Of a DNA stretch of 64,000 nucleotides, positions 18,117 through 28,245 are shown in pieces. The stretch is taken from contig JAHBZN010000001.1 in assembly GCA_019635415.1 (NCBI GenBank), positions 496,001 through 560,000 of the forward strand, given 5' to 3'. Position numbers and translations under genes: made by a program. Source of the stretch: Ramlibacter sp. (GTDB taxonomy: Bacteria; Pseudomonadota; Gammaproteobacteria; Burkholderiales; Burkholderiaceae_C). Each line of letters begins with the position of its first letter. The first letter of the stretch is position 1. Below the pieces are notes generated by a model. The model did no database searches and was not told the origin of the DNA. It saw only the letters and a program-made list of their open reading frames with translations.

Positions 18117-18998
18117 TCAGTATTGGACTTTCTTTTCGACGTAGCGGAACTGGACCACGGTGAGCGCGATGACGATGGTCATCAGCACCACCGATTGCGC
18201 GGCCGATCCGCCCAGGTCCAGCGCCTTGAAGCCGTCGTAGTAGACCTTGTAGACCAGAATGGCCGTCTCCTTGCCGGGGCCGCCGTGGGTCGCTGCGTCG
18301 ACGATGGCAAAGGTATCGAAGAAGGCGTAGACCACGTTGATGACCAGCAGGAAGAAGGTCGTGGGCGACAGCAACGGGAACACGATGCTCCAGAACCGCC
18401 GCCACGGCCCCGCGCCATCGATGGCTGCCGCCTCGATCAGGCTCTTGGGGATCGATTGCAGGCCGGCCAGGAAGAACAGGAAGTTGTAGGAGATCTGCTT
18501 CCACACCGAGGCCATGACGATCAGCGCCATGGCGTGGCTGCCATTGAGCAGGTGGTTCCAGTTGAAACCAAGTTCCCGAAGCACATAGCTGACGATGCCC
18601 ACCGAAGGCGCGAACATGAAGAGCCACAGCACGCCAGCCACCGCGGGGGCCACGGCGTAAGGCCAGATCAGCAGGGTCTTGTAGATGGCCGCACCCTTGA
18701 CCACGCGGTCGGCCATCGCGGCCAGCAGCAGGGCAATCGACAGGCCGCAGCCGGCCACCAGCACTGAAAAAATGGCCGTGGTCTTGAAGGATTCCAGGTA
18801 GGTGGGGTCGTCGTACAGGCGCTTGAAGTTGTCCATGCCGACAAACTGGACCGAGGTGCCGAAGGCGTCCTGGGACAGCACCGACTGGTACAGCGCCTGG
18901 CCGGCGGGCCAGAAAAAGAACACCAGGATGACCGCCATCTGCGGCGCGATCAGCGCCCACGGCAACCAGACTGACTTGAAGCGAACCCGTTTTTCCAT
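18117..18998 (-). CDS. ugpA: sn-glycerol-3-phosphate ABC transporter, permease
   Basis: The 293-residue inner-membrane protein starts [20 protein letters not shown] and has six predicted membrane segments. The conserved cytoplasmic coupling motif [15 protein letters not shown] is near residue 195. A periplasmic loop after the first helix contains [13 protein letters not shown], typical of MalF/UgpA-type permeases. It follows ugpB after a 101-bp gap with hairpins, a common arrangement that lets the binding protein be made in excess. Confidence 0.94.
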   Translation of the reverse strand: MEKRVRFKSVWLPWALIAPQMAVILVFFFWPAGQALYQSVLSQDAFGTSVQFVGMDNFKRLYDDPTYLESFKTTAIFSVLVAGCGLSIALLLAAMADRVVKGAAIYKTLLIWPYAVAPAVAGVLWLFMFAPSVGIVSYVLRELGFNWNHLLNGSHAMALIVMASVWKQISYNFLFFLAGLQSIPKSLIEAAAIDGAGPWRRFWSIVFPLLSPTTFFLLVINVVYAFFDTFAIVDAATHGGPGKETAILVYKVYYDGFKALDLGGSAAQSVVLMTIVIALTVVQFRYVEKKVQY

Positions 18999-19018
18999 GA
19001 TCTTCCGTCAAAACGACA

Positions 19019-19082
19019 ACTGCCCCGATGCGCTCAGGCACCCAGGGCAGTCATTTTCAGGGACAACACCCGGCGCTGCCGG
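19019..19082 (-). other. Intercistronic hairpins between ugpB and ugpA
   Basis: ACTGCCC (19019-19025) pairs perfectly with GGGCAGT (19045-19051). A second hairpin, CCGGC-GCT-GCCGG, lies at 19070-19082. Such structures after binding-protein genes can stabilise the upstream message or attenuate the downstream one. That role is inferred from position. Confidence 0.55.
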
Positions 19083-19099
19083 ATGTTGCCGCATCGGCC

Positions 19100-20404
19100 T
19101 CAGCTCTTGTTGGCTTTCTGGAAGCGCTCGAGCTGCTCGTTGCCACGCTTGACGGCGTCGTCCAGGCCTTGCTTGGGGGTCTTCTTGCCCGACCAGATGT
19201 TTTCCGTTTCCTCGTCGATGATGGTGCGGATCTGCACGAAGTTGCCCAGGCGGATGCCCCGCGACTTGTCGGTGGTCTTGCGCACCATCTGGGTCACGGC
19301 CACATCGGTGCCGGGGTTCTTGGCGTAGTAGCCGCTCTTGTCGGTCAGCTCGAACGAAGGCAGCGTGACCGGCAGGTAACCGGTGCGCTGGTGGCTGGCA
19401 GCCGCCACTTCGGGACGGGACAGGTAGCTGAAGAACTTGGCCACGCCCTTGTACTCGTCGGCCTTCTTGCCCGACATGACCCACAGGCTGGCGCCACCGA
19501 TCACGGTGTTCTGCGGAGCGCCGGGCACGTCGGGGTAGTAGGGCAGGGTGGAGATGCCCGAGGCGAACTTGGCATTGCGCTTGACGTTGCCGTACAGGCC
19601 GGAGGAGCCCGTGATCATCGCGCACTCGCCCGACACGAAGGTCGCGTCGGCGGCGTTGTTGCGGCCCTTGTAGACGAACAGGCCGGTCTTGGCCATATTG
19701 GCCAGGTTCTCGATGTGGCGCACGTGCAGCGGCGAGTTGAACGTCAGGCGGGCATCGATGCCGCGCATGCCGTTGCCCTTGGTGGCGAACTCGGTGTTGT
19801 GCCAGGCCGAGAAGCTCTCCAGCTGCGTCCAGCTGATCCAGCTCGTGGTGAACGGGCACTTGTGGCCGCTGGCCTTGAGCTTGGCGGCGGCCAGCGCCAC
19901 TTCAGGCCAGGTCTTGGGCGGCTGCTCGGGGTCCAGGCCGGCGGCCTTGAACGCGTCCTTGTTGTAGTGGAACACCGGTGTCGAGCTGTTGAACGGGAAG
20001 CTCAGCATCTGGCCGTTCGGGGCGGTGTAGTAACCGGCCACGGCGGGGATGTAGATCTTGGGATCGAATTTCTCGCCCGCGTCACCCATGACCTTGCCCA
20101 CGGGCACGATCGCGCCCTTGCTGGCCATCATGGTCGCGGTGCCCACTTCGAACACCTGCAGGATGTGCGGCGCATTGCCGGCGCGGAACGCGGCAATCGC
20201 GGCCGTCATCGACACGTCGTAGCCGCCCTTGAAGGTCGGGACGATCTTGTAATCCTTTTGGCTTTCATTGAATTCCTTGGCCAGGTCGTTCACCCATTCA
20301 CCAAGGGCGCCACCCATCGAATGCCACCACTGGATTTCAGTCTGGGCCTGGGCAGGGAAAGCGAGCACAGCGGCGAGCGCTGCGGCAGAAAGTTGTAGTT
20401 TCAT
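19100..20404 (-). CDS. ugpB: sn-glycerol-3-phosphate ABC transporter, periplasmic binding protein
   Basis: The 434-residue protein has a signal peptide (MKLQLSAAALAAVLAFPAQAQ) and the UgpB N-terminus TEIQWWHSMGGALGEWVNDL, with the ligand-contacting tryptophan region. Internal segments such as YYTAPNGQMLSFPFNSSTPV and GASLWVMSGKKADEYKGVAKF are typical of the family. It captures glycerol-3-phosphate or glycerophosphodiesters for UgpAEC. It is the first gene of the operon, about 180 bp from the divergent FAD/Fe-S gene, so the promoter must lie in 20405-20588. CAGGAGT precedes the ATG. Confidence 0.95.
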   Translation of the reverse strand: MKLQLSAAALAAVLAFPAQAQTEIQWWHSMGGALGEWVNDLAKEFNESQKDYKIVPTFKGGYDVSMTAAIAAFRAGNAPHILQVFEVGTATMMASKGAIVPVGKVMGDAGEKFDPKIYIPAVAGYYTAPNGQMLSFPFNSSTPVFHYNKDAFKAAGLDPEQPPKTWPEVALAAAKLKASGHKCPFTTSWISWTQLESFSAWHNTEFATKGNGMRGIDARLTFNSPLHVRHIENLANMAKTGLFVYKGRNNAADATFVSGECAMITGSSGLYGNVKRNAKFASGISTLPYYPDVPGAPQNTVIGGASLWVMSGKKADEYKGVAKFFSYLSRPEVAAASHQRTGYLPVTLPSFELTDKSGYYAKNPGTDVAVTQMVRKTTDKSRGIRLGNFVQIRTIIDEETENIWSGKKTPKQGLDDAVKRGNEQLERFQKANKS

Positions 20405-20588
20405 GAGTACTCCTGAATGGGATGCACAGATTACGATGGAAATGTGACAGGCGATTTAACGCGTGCGGGCCAACCAGCCACAAGCGGGATTTCCATGAGG
20501 CTGCCCCCCAGGCGACAGGGGCTTGCTGCGCTGCGGTAACATCCCTTTTCAGCCGGGTTGTCGCTCTGGCTGAGCACCATTCCACCCG

Positions 20589-23500
20589 ATGAACGCCCCC
20601 ACCACGCTCAATCACCTCATGGCCGCGGTCGATGACGCGCCCCGCCTGCGAGAGATACCTTATAACTACACCTCGTTCTCCGACCGCGAGATCGTGATCC
20701 GGCTGTTGGGGTCCCGGGCCTGGGATGTACTGACCCGCCTGCGCGACGAACGCCGTACCGGCCGGTCGGCCCGCATGCTCTATGAGGTGCTGGGCGATAT
20801 CTGGGTGGTGCAGCGCAATCCGTACCTGCAGGACGACCTGCTGGACAATCCCAAGCGCCGCCGCCTGCTGGTGGATGCCCTGCGGCACCGGCTGGGCGAG
20901 GTCGAAAAGCGCCGGGAGCCGGCCAAGGACCCTGAGCGCGATGCATTGGTGGGCGAGTTGCTGCTGGCGGCCAGCGCGGCCATCCGCGCGTTCGATGACG
21001 CGTTCTCGGCCACGGCCGAGCTGCGGCGCAAGGCCCAGCGCGTGCTGGGGCGCCTCACGGCAAAGGACAACATCAAGTTTGACGGCCTGAGCCGCGTCTC
21101 GCATGTGACCGACGCCACGGACTGGCGGGTCGAGTACCCGTTCGTGGTGCTCACGCCGGACACCGAGGCCGAGATGGCCGGGCTGGTCAAGGGCTGCATC
21201 GACCTGGGCCTGACCATCATTCCGCGCGGCGGCGGCACCGGCTACACCGGCGGCGCGATTCCGTTGACCTGGCGCAGCGCCGTGATCAACACCGAGAAGC
21301 TCGAGGCCATGACCGAGGTCGAGATGCTGGAGCTGCCGGGCGTCGACCGGCCGGTGCCCACCATCTGGTCCGAGGCCGGCGTGGTGACCCAGCGCGTGGC
21401 CGATGCCGCCGAGCGCGGCGGCTTTGTGTTCGCGGTCGATCCGACCTCGGCCGAAGCCTCCTGCATTGGCGGCAACATCGCCATGAATGCCGGCGGCAAG
21501 AAGGCCGTGCTGTGGGGCACGGCGCTCGACAACCTGGCTTCGTGGCGCATGGTCACGCCGCAGGCCCAGTGGCTCGAGGTGACACGGCTGAACCACAACC
21601 TGGGCAAGATCCACGACGTCGAGGTGGCCAGCTTCGAGCTCAAGACCTTCGAGGCCGACGGCAAGACCCTGGTGCGCACCGAACGGCTCGACATTCCCGG
21701 CAGGACCTTCCGCAAGGAGGGCCTTGGCAAGGACGTCACCGACAAGTTCCTCAGCGGCCTGCCCGGCATCCAGAAAGAGGGTTGCGACGGCCTGATCACC
21801 AGCGGCCGGTGGATCGTGCACCGCATGCCGCAGCACACGCGCACGGTGTGCCTCGAGTTCTTTGGCAATGCCAAGGATGCCGTGCCGAGCATCGTCGAGA
21901 TCAAGGACTTCATGTTTGCCGAGCAGAAGCGCACCGGCGTGCTGCTGGCTGGCCTTGAACACCTGGACGACCGCTACCTCAAGGCCGTGGGCTATGCCAC
22001 CAAGAGCAAGCGCGGCGGCCTGCCCAAGATGGTGCTGGTGGGAGACATCGCCGGCGACGATGCGGACGCCGTGGCGCGGGCCACGTCCGAGGTGGTGCGC
22101 ATTGCCAATTCGCGCAATGGCGAGGGCTTTGTGGCCATCAGCCCGGAGGCGCGCAAGAAATTCTGGCTGGACCGCAAGCGCACCGCGGCCATCAGCAAGC
22201 ACACCAACGCGTTCAAGATCAACGAGGACGTGGTGATCCCGCTGCCCCGCATGGCGGAGTACACCGACGGCATCGAGCGCATCAACATCGAGCTGAGCCT
22301 GCGCAACAAGATTGCGCTGGCCGATGCGCTGGAGGCTTTTTTCAGCCGCGGCAACCTGCCCCTGGGCAAGAGCGACGACGCCAGCGAGATCCCTTCGGCC
22401 GAGCTGCTCGAGGACCGGGTGGCCCAGGCGTTGACGCTGTTGCGCGAGGTGCGCTCGCTCTGGCGGGACTGGCTTCGCGACGCCGACGCGCTGTTCCCCC
22501 AGTTGCAGGACCATTCGCTGCGCGCGAGCTGGAAGACCCAGATCCGCGTGCCGCTGGCCCAGATTTTTGCCGGTGATGCCTTCCAGCCCATCCTGGAGGA
22601 GTGCAACGCGATCCACAAGCGCGTGCTCAAGGGGCGGGTCTGGGTGGCGCTGCACATGCACGCGGGCGATGGCAACGTGCACACCAACATTCCGGTCAAC
22701 AGCGACAACTACGAGATGCTTCAGACCGCGCACGAAGCGGTCAAGCGCATCATGGTGCTGGCGCGCAGCCTGGACGGGGTGATTTCGGGCGAGCACGGCA
22801 TCGGCATCACGAAGCTGGAGTTCCTCAGCGATGACGAGCTCCGGCCGTTCACCGAATACAAGCACAAGGTAGACCCCGAGGGGCGCTTCAACAAAGGCAA
22901 GCTGCTACGAAATCAGGAGCAGAGTGTGGCCGCCAGTCAAGGGCTACAGGCTGATTTGCCTGCCAATGTGGGCCTGTTTGCCGATCTGACCAACGCCTAC
23001 ACCCCCAGCTTCGGGCTGATGGGCCACGAGTCGCTGATCATGCAGCAGTCGGACATCGGCGCGATCGCTGGCAGCGTCAAGGACTGCCTGCGCTGCGGCA
23101 AGTGCAAGCCGGTGTGCGCCACGCATGTGCCGCGCGCCAACCTGCTGTACAGCCCGCGCAACAAGATCCTGGCGACCTCGCTGCTGGTCGAGGCGTTCCT
23201 GTACGAGGAGCAGACCCGCCGCGGCGTGTCGATCAAGCACTGGGAAGAGTTCGAGGACGTGGCCGACCATTGCACGGTCTGCCACAAATGCCTCAACCCC
23301 TGCCCGGTGGACATCGACTTTGGCGACGTCTCGATGAACATGCGCAACCTGCTGCGCAAGATGGGCAAGAAGAGCTTCCGGCCCGGCAACGCTGCCGCCA
23401 TGCTGATGCTCAACGCCACCAGCCCGCAGACCATCAAGCTGCTGCGCACGGCCATGGTCGGCGTGGGCTTCAAGGCGCAGCGCCTGGCCAACGACCTGTT

Positions 23501-24530
23501 GCGCGGCCTCGCAAAAAAGCAGACGGCCCGGCCGGCGGCCACGCTCGGCCCGGCGCCGGTCAAGGAGCAGGTGATCCACTTCATCAACAAGAAGCTGCCC
23601 GGCGGCCTGCCCAAGAAAACCGCGCGTGCGCTGCTGGACATCGAGGACAAGGACTATGTCCCGATCATCCGCAACCCGAAGGCCACCACGGCCGAGACGG
23701 AAGCGGTGTTCTACTTCCCCGGCTGCGGCTCGGAACGGCTGTTCTCCCAGGTCGGGCTGGCCACGCAGGCCATGCTCTGGCACGCTGGCGTGCAGACGGT
23801 GCTCCCACCGGGGTACCTATGCTGCGGCTACCCCCAGCGCGGCAGCGGGCAGTACGACAAGGCCGAGAAGATCATCACCGACAACCGGGTGCTGTTCCAT
23901 CGCGTGGCCAACACGCTGAACTACCTGGACATCAAGACGGTGGTGGTGAGCTGCGGCACCTGCTACGACCAGCTGCAGGGCTATGAGTTCGACAAGATTT
24001 TCCCGGGCAGCCGCATCATCGACATCCACGAGTACCTGCTGGAAAAGGGCATCACCCTGCCGGCGGCCGGTGGCGGCGAGGCCGGCTACTTGTACCACGA
24101 CCCGTGCCACAGCCCCATGAAGCTGCAGGACCCGATGAAGACCGTCAAGGCGCTGGTCGGCGACAACGTGCTCAAGAACGACCGCTGCTGCGGCGAGTCG
24201 GGCACGCTGGGCGTCACCCGGCCCGACATCTCGACGCAGGTGCGCTTTCGCAAGGAAGAAGAGCTGCGCAAGGGCGAGGCCCGGCTGCGTGAGGCCATGC
24301 AGGCGGCGCCGGGGGGCAGCGAGGCCGCGCAGAAGGGCAACATCAAGATCCTCACGAGCTGCCCGAGCTGCCTGCAGGGGCTGAGCCGCTATGGCAACGA
24401 CCTGAACAACGGCCTGCTCGAGGCCGACTACATCGTGGTCGAGATGGCCCAGCAGATCCTGGGCGACCAGTGGATGCCGCAGTACGTGGCGGCCGCCAAC
24501 CAGGGCGGCATCGAGCGCGTGCTGGTCTGA
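20589..24530 (+). CDS. Giant FAD-linked oxidase / Fe-S reductase fusion (DUF3683, GlcD- and GlcF-like)
   Basis: This 1313-residue protein fuses several modules. Residues 1-110 match DUF3683. Residues about 150-770 form a FAD-binding type 4 and FAD-oxidase C unit, with [16 protein letters not shown] for FAD binding, [15 protein letters not shown] and [14 protein letters not shown]. Residues about 830-915 hold two [4Fe-4S] motifs, [11 protein letters not shown] and [12 protein letters not shown]. The C-terminal third has CCG domains with [28 protein letters not shown] and [10 protein letters not shown]. The layout is that of membrane-associated D-2-hydroxyacid (lactate or glycolate-like) dehydrogenases passing electrons to quinone. 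The exact substrate is unknown. A short translated repeat lies at the FAD/Fe-S junction. Confidence 0.88.
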   Translation: MNAPTTLNHLMAAVDDAPRLREIPYNYTSFSDREIVIRLLGSRAWDVLTRLRDERRTGRSARMLYEVLGDIWVVQRNPYLQDDLLDNPKRRRLLVDALRHRLGEVEKRREPAKDPERDALVGELLLAASAAIRAFDDAFSATAELRRKAQRVLGRLTAKDNIKFDGLSRVSHVTDATDWRVEYPFVVLTPDTEAEMAGLVKGCIDLGLTIIPRGGGTGYTGGAIPLTWRSAVINTEKLEAMTEVEMLELPGVDRPVPTIWSEAGVVTQRVADAAERGGFVFAVDPTSAEASCIGGNIAMNAGGKKAVLWGTALDNLASWRMVTPQAQWLEVTRLNHNLGKIHDVEVASFELKTFEADGKTLVRTERLDIPGRTFRKEGLGKDVTDKFLSGLPGIQKEGCDGLITSGRWIVHRMPQHTRTVCLEFFGNAKDAVPSIVEIKDFMFAEQKRTGVLLAGLEHLDDRYLKAVGYATKSKRGGLPKMVLVGDIAGDDADAVARATSEVVRIANSRNGEGFVAISPEARKKFWLDRKRTAAISKHTNAFKINEDVVIPLPRMAEYTDGIERINIELSLRNKIALADALEAFFSRGNLPLGKSDDASEIPSAELLEDRVAQALTLLREVRSLWRDWLRDADALFPQLQDHSLRASWKTQIRVPLAQIFAGDAFQPILEECNAIHKRVLKGRVWVALHMHAGDGNVHTNIPVNSDNYEMLQTAHEAVKRIMVLARSLDGVISGEHGIGITKLEFLSDDELRPFTEYKHKVDPEGRFNKGKLLRNQEQSVAASQGLQADLPANVGLFADLTNAYTPSFGLMGHESLIMQQSDIGAIAGSVKDCLRCGKCKPVCATHVPRANLLYSPRNKILATSLLVEAFLYEEQTRRGVSIKHWEEFEDVADHCTVCHKCLNPCPVDIDFGDVSMNMRNLLRKMGKKSFRPGNAAAMLMLNATSPQTIKLLRTAMVGVGFKAQRLANDLLRGLAKKQTARPAATLGPAPVKEQVIHFINKKLPGGLPKKTARALLDIEDKDYVPIIRNPKATTAETEAVFYFPGCGSERLFSQVGLATQAMLWHAGVQTVLPPGYLCCGYPQRGSGQYDKAEKIITDNRVLFHRVANTLNYLDIKTVVVSCGTCYDQLQGYEFDKIFPGSRIIDIHEYLLEKGITLPAAGGGEAGYLYHDPCHSPMKLQDPMKTVKALVGDNVLKNDRCCGESGTLGVTRPDISTQVRFRKEEELRKGEARLREAMQAAPGGSEAAQKGNIKILTSCPSCLQGLSRYGNDLNNGLLEADYIVVEMAQQILGDQWMPQYVAAANQGGIERVLV
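22901..22958 (+). repeat. Interspersed repeat, copy 4, translated inside the FAD/Fe-S fusion
   Basis: The head GCTACGAAATCAGGAGC is the reverse-complement form of the head of copy 3, and the tail GTGGCCGCCAGTCAAGGGCT continues as ACAGGCTGATTTG. It is in frame and encodes about 20 residues ([20 protein letters not shown]), between the end of the FAD-oxidase domain and the Fe-S domain. Confidence 0.8.
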
Positions 24531-24533
24531 CCC

Positions 24534-24971
24534 ATGGCGCTCGCCGGCTGCAGTCTTTGCGAATCCGATGGCGGCGCGCTGATCCACCAGGGCAAGCGGC
24601 TGCGCGTGATCCGGGCGGACGAGCCCGGCTTTCCGGCGTTTTACCGCGTGGTGTGGCAGGCCCATGTGGCCGAGCTGTCCGACCTCGCCTCGGACGACCG
24701 GCAGCTGTGCATGGAGGCCGTGACGGTGGTGGAGCAGGCGCTGCGCGACCACCTGCGGCCGCTCAAGATCAACCTGGCCGCGCTGGGCAACTTGGTGCCG
24801 CACCTGCACTGGCACGTGATCGCACGCTTCGCCTGGGACAGCCATTACCCGGCGCCTGTGTGGGCCGCGCCACAGCGCCAGGTGTCGCCTGCCGAGGTCG
24901 CCGGCGTGGTGTCGGCCCGGCGTGAAGTGGAGGCAGCGATCGTTCAGCGGCTGACCGCGCTGGGCGTTTAA
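24534..24971 (+). CDS. HIT-family (histidine triad) hydrolase
   Basis: The 145-residue protein carries the triad motif HLHWHVIAR near residue 90, with the catalytic middle histidine. CSLCESDGG at the N-terminus is a pattern seen in bacterial HIT proteins. HIT enzymes hydrolyse nucleotide-phosphoramidates or dinucleoside polyphosphates. The ATG lies 3 bp after the stop of the large oxidoreductase, so they are probably cotranscribed, a pairing whose logic is not evident. There is no signal peptide. Confidence 0.87.
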   Translation: MALAGCSLCESDGGALIHQGKRLRVIRADEPGFPAFYRVVWQAHVAELSDLASDDRQLCMEAVTVVEQALRDHLRPLKINLAALGNLVPHLHWHVIARFAWDSHYPAPVWAAPQRQVSPAEVAGVVSARREVEAAIVQRLTALGV

Positions 24972-25162
24972 ATCGCCCGGTATCGTGAAAATCGCACGAT
25001 TGGGCGGCGGTGGGCGCTCGGGCTGGTGAATTTTGTTGCTGGTCCTGAGAGCTAAAACCCCCTACAGTTTGGGTATTATTTTGTAAGCGTGCGCCTGCCG
25101 TCCTGCTCTCGTGGCTCCGGACGCGGCAGCGCGACCGATCCGTACAGTCACTGGAGATTGCG

Positions 25163-26539
25163 ATGCTTGCCCCACCCGTTCACATCCGGCCACTGGCGCC
25201 CATTGCGATGGGTGTGTGCCTGCTGCTGCTGTCCCTGGGCACCCAGGCCCAGCCGGCGGGCGAGGTCGAGTTTTCCAGAGGCGTCGGCTTCGCGCAGTCG
25301 CCAGGCCAGTCCCCGCGCACCCTTGGCAAGGGCCTGCCCCTGCAGGAAGGCGACCGCCTGACTACCGCGGACGGCGCATCGGCCATCATCAAGATGGCCG
25401 ACGGGACCCGCATGACGGTGCGCCCCAATTCCGAAATCGTGGTTCAGCAGTACCGATTCAAGGAAAACGCGCCCGACAACAGCATGCTCATGCAATTGCT
25501 GCGTGGGGGCTTCCGGGCCGTGACGGGGCTGATCTCCAAGAGTTCGCCCAGCGCTGCACGGGTCCAGACCAACACGGCCACCATCGGGATCCGCGGCACG
25601 GACTTCGACGCCCGCATCTGCGCCAAGGACTGCGGCGCCGAATCGGCCAAGGTGCCCGACAGCGCGCGGCCCAACGCCGTCCTGGCCAGCGCCAAGGTGG
25701 TCGCGGCGCAGGGCGTGATCAACGCCGTGGACAGCCAGGGCAAGCGCCGCCAGCTGGTGGACGGCGGCAGCGTCTACCCGGGCGACTTGGTCGAGACCGG
25801 CAACGGCACGCGTGCCGTGCTGGCGTTCCGCGACGACAGCCGCATCACCCTGGGCGCCGCCACCAAGTTCCGTGTCGACAATTTTGTGTACGACGAGAAG
25901 AACGCCGGCGAGGGGCGCTTCCTGGTGTCGCTGCTGCGCGGCTCGGTGCGCGCGCTCACCGGCCTGATCGCCAAGGCGAACAACCGCAATGTGGGCTTCA
26001 GCACCGCCACGGCCACTATCGGCATTCGCGGCTCGGGGGGCGACATCACCTGCACCGGCGCCTGCGCCGGTGAACCGGGGGGCGACGATTCCGGCCTCAC
26101 GGTCTTCACCTGGCTCGGCTCCTTCACGGTCTCGCAATCGGGCCAGAACGCGCTGCAGGTGCTGCAGGCCGGGCAGGGCCTGTTCATCTCGCCCTCGGGC
26201 ATCCGCGCGATCGCCTCGCCGCCCCCCATTGACGGCCCGCGGCCGGACCAGGTCAATGTGCCCGACAAGTTGTTCTCGAGCAACAACGTGTCTGACAACG
26301 AGGAAGGCCTGTTCGTGTTCGTGCGCGATGGACACATCGAGATCGCCACCAAGGACGACATCCTGCAACTGGGCCGGGGCGAAGCAGGCTTCGCCGGCAA
26401 TGACGGCAACACCGCCCGCCCGACCACCATCCCCAAGTTCCTGGACTTCGACAAGCTGCCCCTGCCCAACAGCAAGAACCCGCTGCTGGTCAGCGTGCTG
26501 GCCGATGCAGGCATCAAACCCTCGAATCAGTGCAAGTGA
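25163..26539 (+). CDS. Secreted protein with two FecR domains
   Basis: The 458-residue product has a signal peptide (LAPIAMGVCLLLLSLGTQAQ). Two tandem FecR-type beta domains follow, each ending in a near-identical motif: TNTATIGIRGTDFD (about residue 140) and STATATIGIRGSGGD (about residue 280). Each domain contains a GD-hydrophobic-T-G/ADG segment (LQEGDRLTTADGASAII; YPGDLVETGNGTRAVL). The C-terminal 150 residues are not recognised. FecR domains in this form, without the membrane anchor and sigma-factor partner, are periplasmic or surface beta-sandwich modules of uncertain role. GGAG precedes the ATG, and a TATTAT box lies about 85 bp upstream. A TpsB gene follows 84 bp downstream. Confidence 0.82.
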   Translation: MLAPPVHIRPLAPIAMGVCLLLLSLGTQAQPAGEVEFSRGVGFAQSPGQSPRTLGKGLPLQEGDRLTTADGASAIIKMADGTRMTVRPNSEIVVQQYRFKENAPDNSMLMQLLRGGFRAVTGLISKSSPSAARVQTNTATIGIRGTDFDARICAKDCGAESAKVPDSARPNAVLASAKVVAAQGVINAVDSQGKRRQLVDGGSVYPGDLVETGNGTRAVLAFRDDSRITLGAATKFRVDNFVYDEKNAGEGRFLVSLLRGSVRALTGLIAKANNRNVGFSTATATIGIRGSGGDITCTGACAGEPGGDDSGLTVFTWLGSFTVSQSGQNALQVLQAGQGLFISPSGIRAIASPPPIDGPRPDQVNVPDKLFSSNNVSDNEEGLFVFVRDGHIEIATKDDILQLGRGEAGFAGNDGNTARPTTIPKFLDFDKLPLPNSKNPLLVSVLADAGIKPSNQCK

Positions 26540-26623
26540 CGCTGGTTACAGGGCGTGACAAAAGCAGCAACCGGATGCGACAATTCCGGTCAGTGCTGAC
26601 TGACTTGAGAGGGTGAGAAGAAG

Positions 26624-28231
26624 ATGAATACTGGCGCAAAGGCCTGTCGGACCCAGGTGGCGATGGCGGTGGTTCTGATGGGCCTGGCCACGGCAGCCCA
26701 CTCGCAGGCCGCGGCCCCCATGGCGCCGGCACCCTCGCCCGTGTTTGCCATCAAGGGCTTCAAGATCACGGGCGACAACCCGCTCGGCGAGGGCGAAACC
26801 AGCCGCATCCTCGCTCCGTTCCTGCGTACGGACGCCAGCATCGAGACCCTGCAGAAGGCCACCACTGCCCTGGAAGCGGCTTTGCGCGACAAGGGCTATG
26901 GCCTGCACCGCGTGGCCCTGCCGCCCCAGGAAGTGGGCGACACGGTGACGCTGGACATCGTCAAGTTCACCATCAGCAAGGTCACGGTCGACGGCAACAA
27001 GCTCAACGACGAAGCCAATGTACGGCGCAGCGTGCCCGAGTTGCGCGAGGGCCACACCCCCAATTTCAAGCGGATGGCCATCCAGACCGCGATTGCCAAC
27101 GAGAACCCGAACAAGCAGATCCAGGTGGGCATCAAGGAAGGCGATGAGCCCGACAAGATCGACGCCACCATCTCCGTCAAGGAGGCGCGGCCCTGGACGC
27201 TGTCGCTGGGGCTGTCGAACGCCGGCTCGCAGTCGTCGGGGCGTGATCGCTTCACCGTGGCGGGAGGCCACACCAACCTCTTCAACCGCGACCACCAGTT
27301 CACCGGGGCCTACACGACCTCGATCGAGCGCACCAGCGACGTCAAGCAGCTGGGCCTGTCCTACCGCATTCCGGTGTACGAGTGGGGCGGGGTGATCGGT
27401 GCCAGCTACACGCGCTCGGACGTGGTGGGTAATTTCGGCGCGTTCACCAGCACCGGTGCCGGCCACACCTTCGGACTCAGCTACACCGCCTATCTGCCGC
27501 CCAACGGCGGGCGTCGCAGCTACGTCACGCTGGGCTATGACGACAAGGTGTTCGATCCCTCCAAGATCAACGACATCCCGGTGCCCGGCCAGTTGACGCG
27601 CCGCAGCCGGCCCATCACGCTGGGCTACACCGCGCGCACCGAGTCGGACAACGCGTTCTGGGGCTACAACGCCGAACTGGCCATGAACACCAGCAGCGGC
27701 CAGGGCAATGACCTCGTGTCCTACCAGACCGAAGACCCGCGCGTCACCACCACCCGCTGGAAGACCGTGCGTGGCGGCCTCAACTACTCGGCCGGGTTTG
27801 CCGGCAACTGGATCTGGGGGGCCCGCGGGCAGTTCCAGTACAGCCCGGACGTGCTCATCTCGGGCGAGCAGTTCGGCCTGGGCGGCGTGTCCTCGGTGCG
27901 CGGAGCCCGCAGCGAGCGCCCGATCTCGGGTGACCGGGGCCTGTCCATGTCACTTGAAGTGACCACGCCTGAACTCACGCCGGGCCTGCGCCTCGTGGGG
28001 TTCATTGACGCCGGCTGGCTCGGCAACAACAACCCCAATGGCGCGAACAAGCCGTCCAGCGACCGGTTGGCCGGGGTGGGCCTGGGGCTGCGCTATGGCA
28101 GCGGCCCGGTGTCGGTCACCGCCGACTATGGCCGCCTCGTGCGGGGCAGCGTGGTGCCCCTGACCATCAACTCCGGCTCTCCCCAGAAGGGCGACGACAA
28201 GTTGTACATCAACATGTCGGTGCGCTTCTGA
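26624..28231 (+). CDS. TpsB-type outer-membrane transporter (ShlB/FhaC/HecB family)
   Basis: The 535-residue protein has a signal peptide, then two POTRA-like domains (FAIKGFKITGDNPL and ISKVTVDGNKLNDEAN, about residues 40-190), then a 16-strand-type beta barrel. The barrel has alternating aromatic and hydrophobic segments and ends in the outer-membrane C-terminal signature LYINMSVRF. The conserved loop motif of the family appears as SSVRGARSERPISGDRGL (about residue 425). TpsB proteins export a large TpsA partner across the outer membrane. No TpsA-like gene occurs in the window. The upstream double-FecR protein is in the same direction and may be functionally linked. Confidence 0.88.
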   Translation: MNTGAKACRTQVAMAVVLMGLATAAHSQAAAPMAPAPSPVFAIKGFKITGDNPLGEGETSRILAPFLRTDASIETLQKATTALEAALRDKGYGLHRVALPPQEVGDTVTLDIVKFTISKVTVDGNKLNDEANVRRSVPELREGHTPNFKRMAIQTAIANENPNKQIQVGIKEGDEPDKIDATISVKEARPWTLSLGLSNAGSQSSGRDRFTVAGGHTNLFNRDHQFTGAYTTSIERTSDVKQLGLSYRIPVYEWGGVIGASYTRSDVVGNFGAFTSTGAGHTFGLSYTAYLPPNGGRRSYVTLGYDDKVFDPSKINDIPVPGQLTRRSRPITLGYTARTESDNAFWGYNAELAMNTSSGQGNDLVSYQTEDPRVTTTRWKTVRGGLNYSAGFAGNWIWGARGQFQYSPDVLISGEQFGLGGVSSVRGARSERPISGDRGLSMSLEVTTPELTPGLRLVGFIDAGWLGNNNPNGANKPSSDRLAGVGLGLRYGSGPVSVTADYGRLVRGSVVPLTINSGSPQKGDDKLYINMSVRF

Positions 28232-28245
28232 GCGGCGCGCGCTTG

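Noticed and set aside
20405..20588. Pho box upstream of ugpB
   Set aside because: One CTGTCAC half-site can be read on the minus strand, but no second half-site occurs at the required 11-bp spacing.
20337..22865. An 842-codon minus-strand frame opposite the FAD/Fe-S fusion
   Set aside because: Same kind of shadow; it also cuts into ugpB and has no plausible motif or ribosome site.
25030..25062. Possible further repeat copy (GCTGGTCCTGAGAGCTAAAACC) before the FecR gene
   Set aside because: Only a fragment resembles the head and there is no AAGGGCT core, so chance resemblance cannot be excluded.
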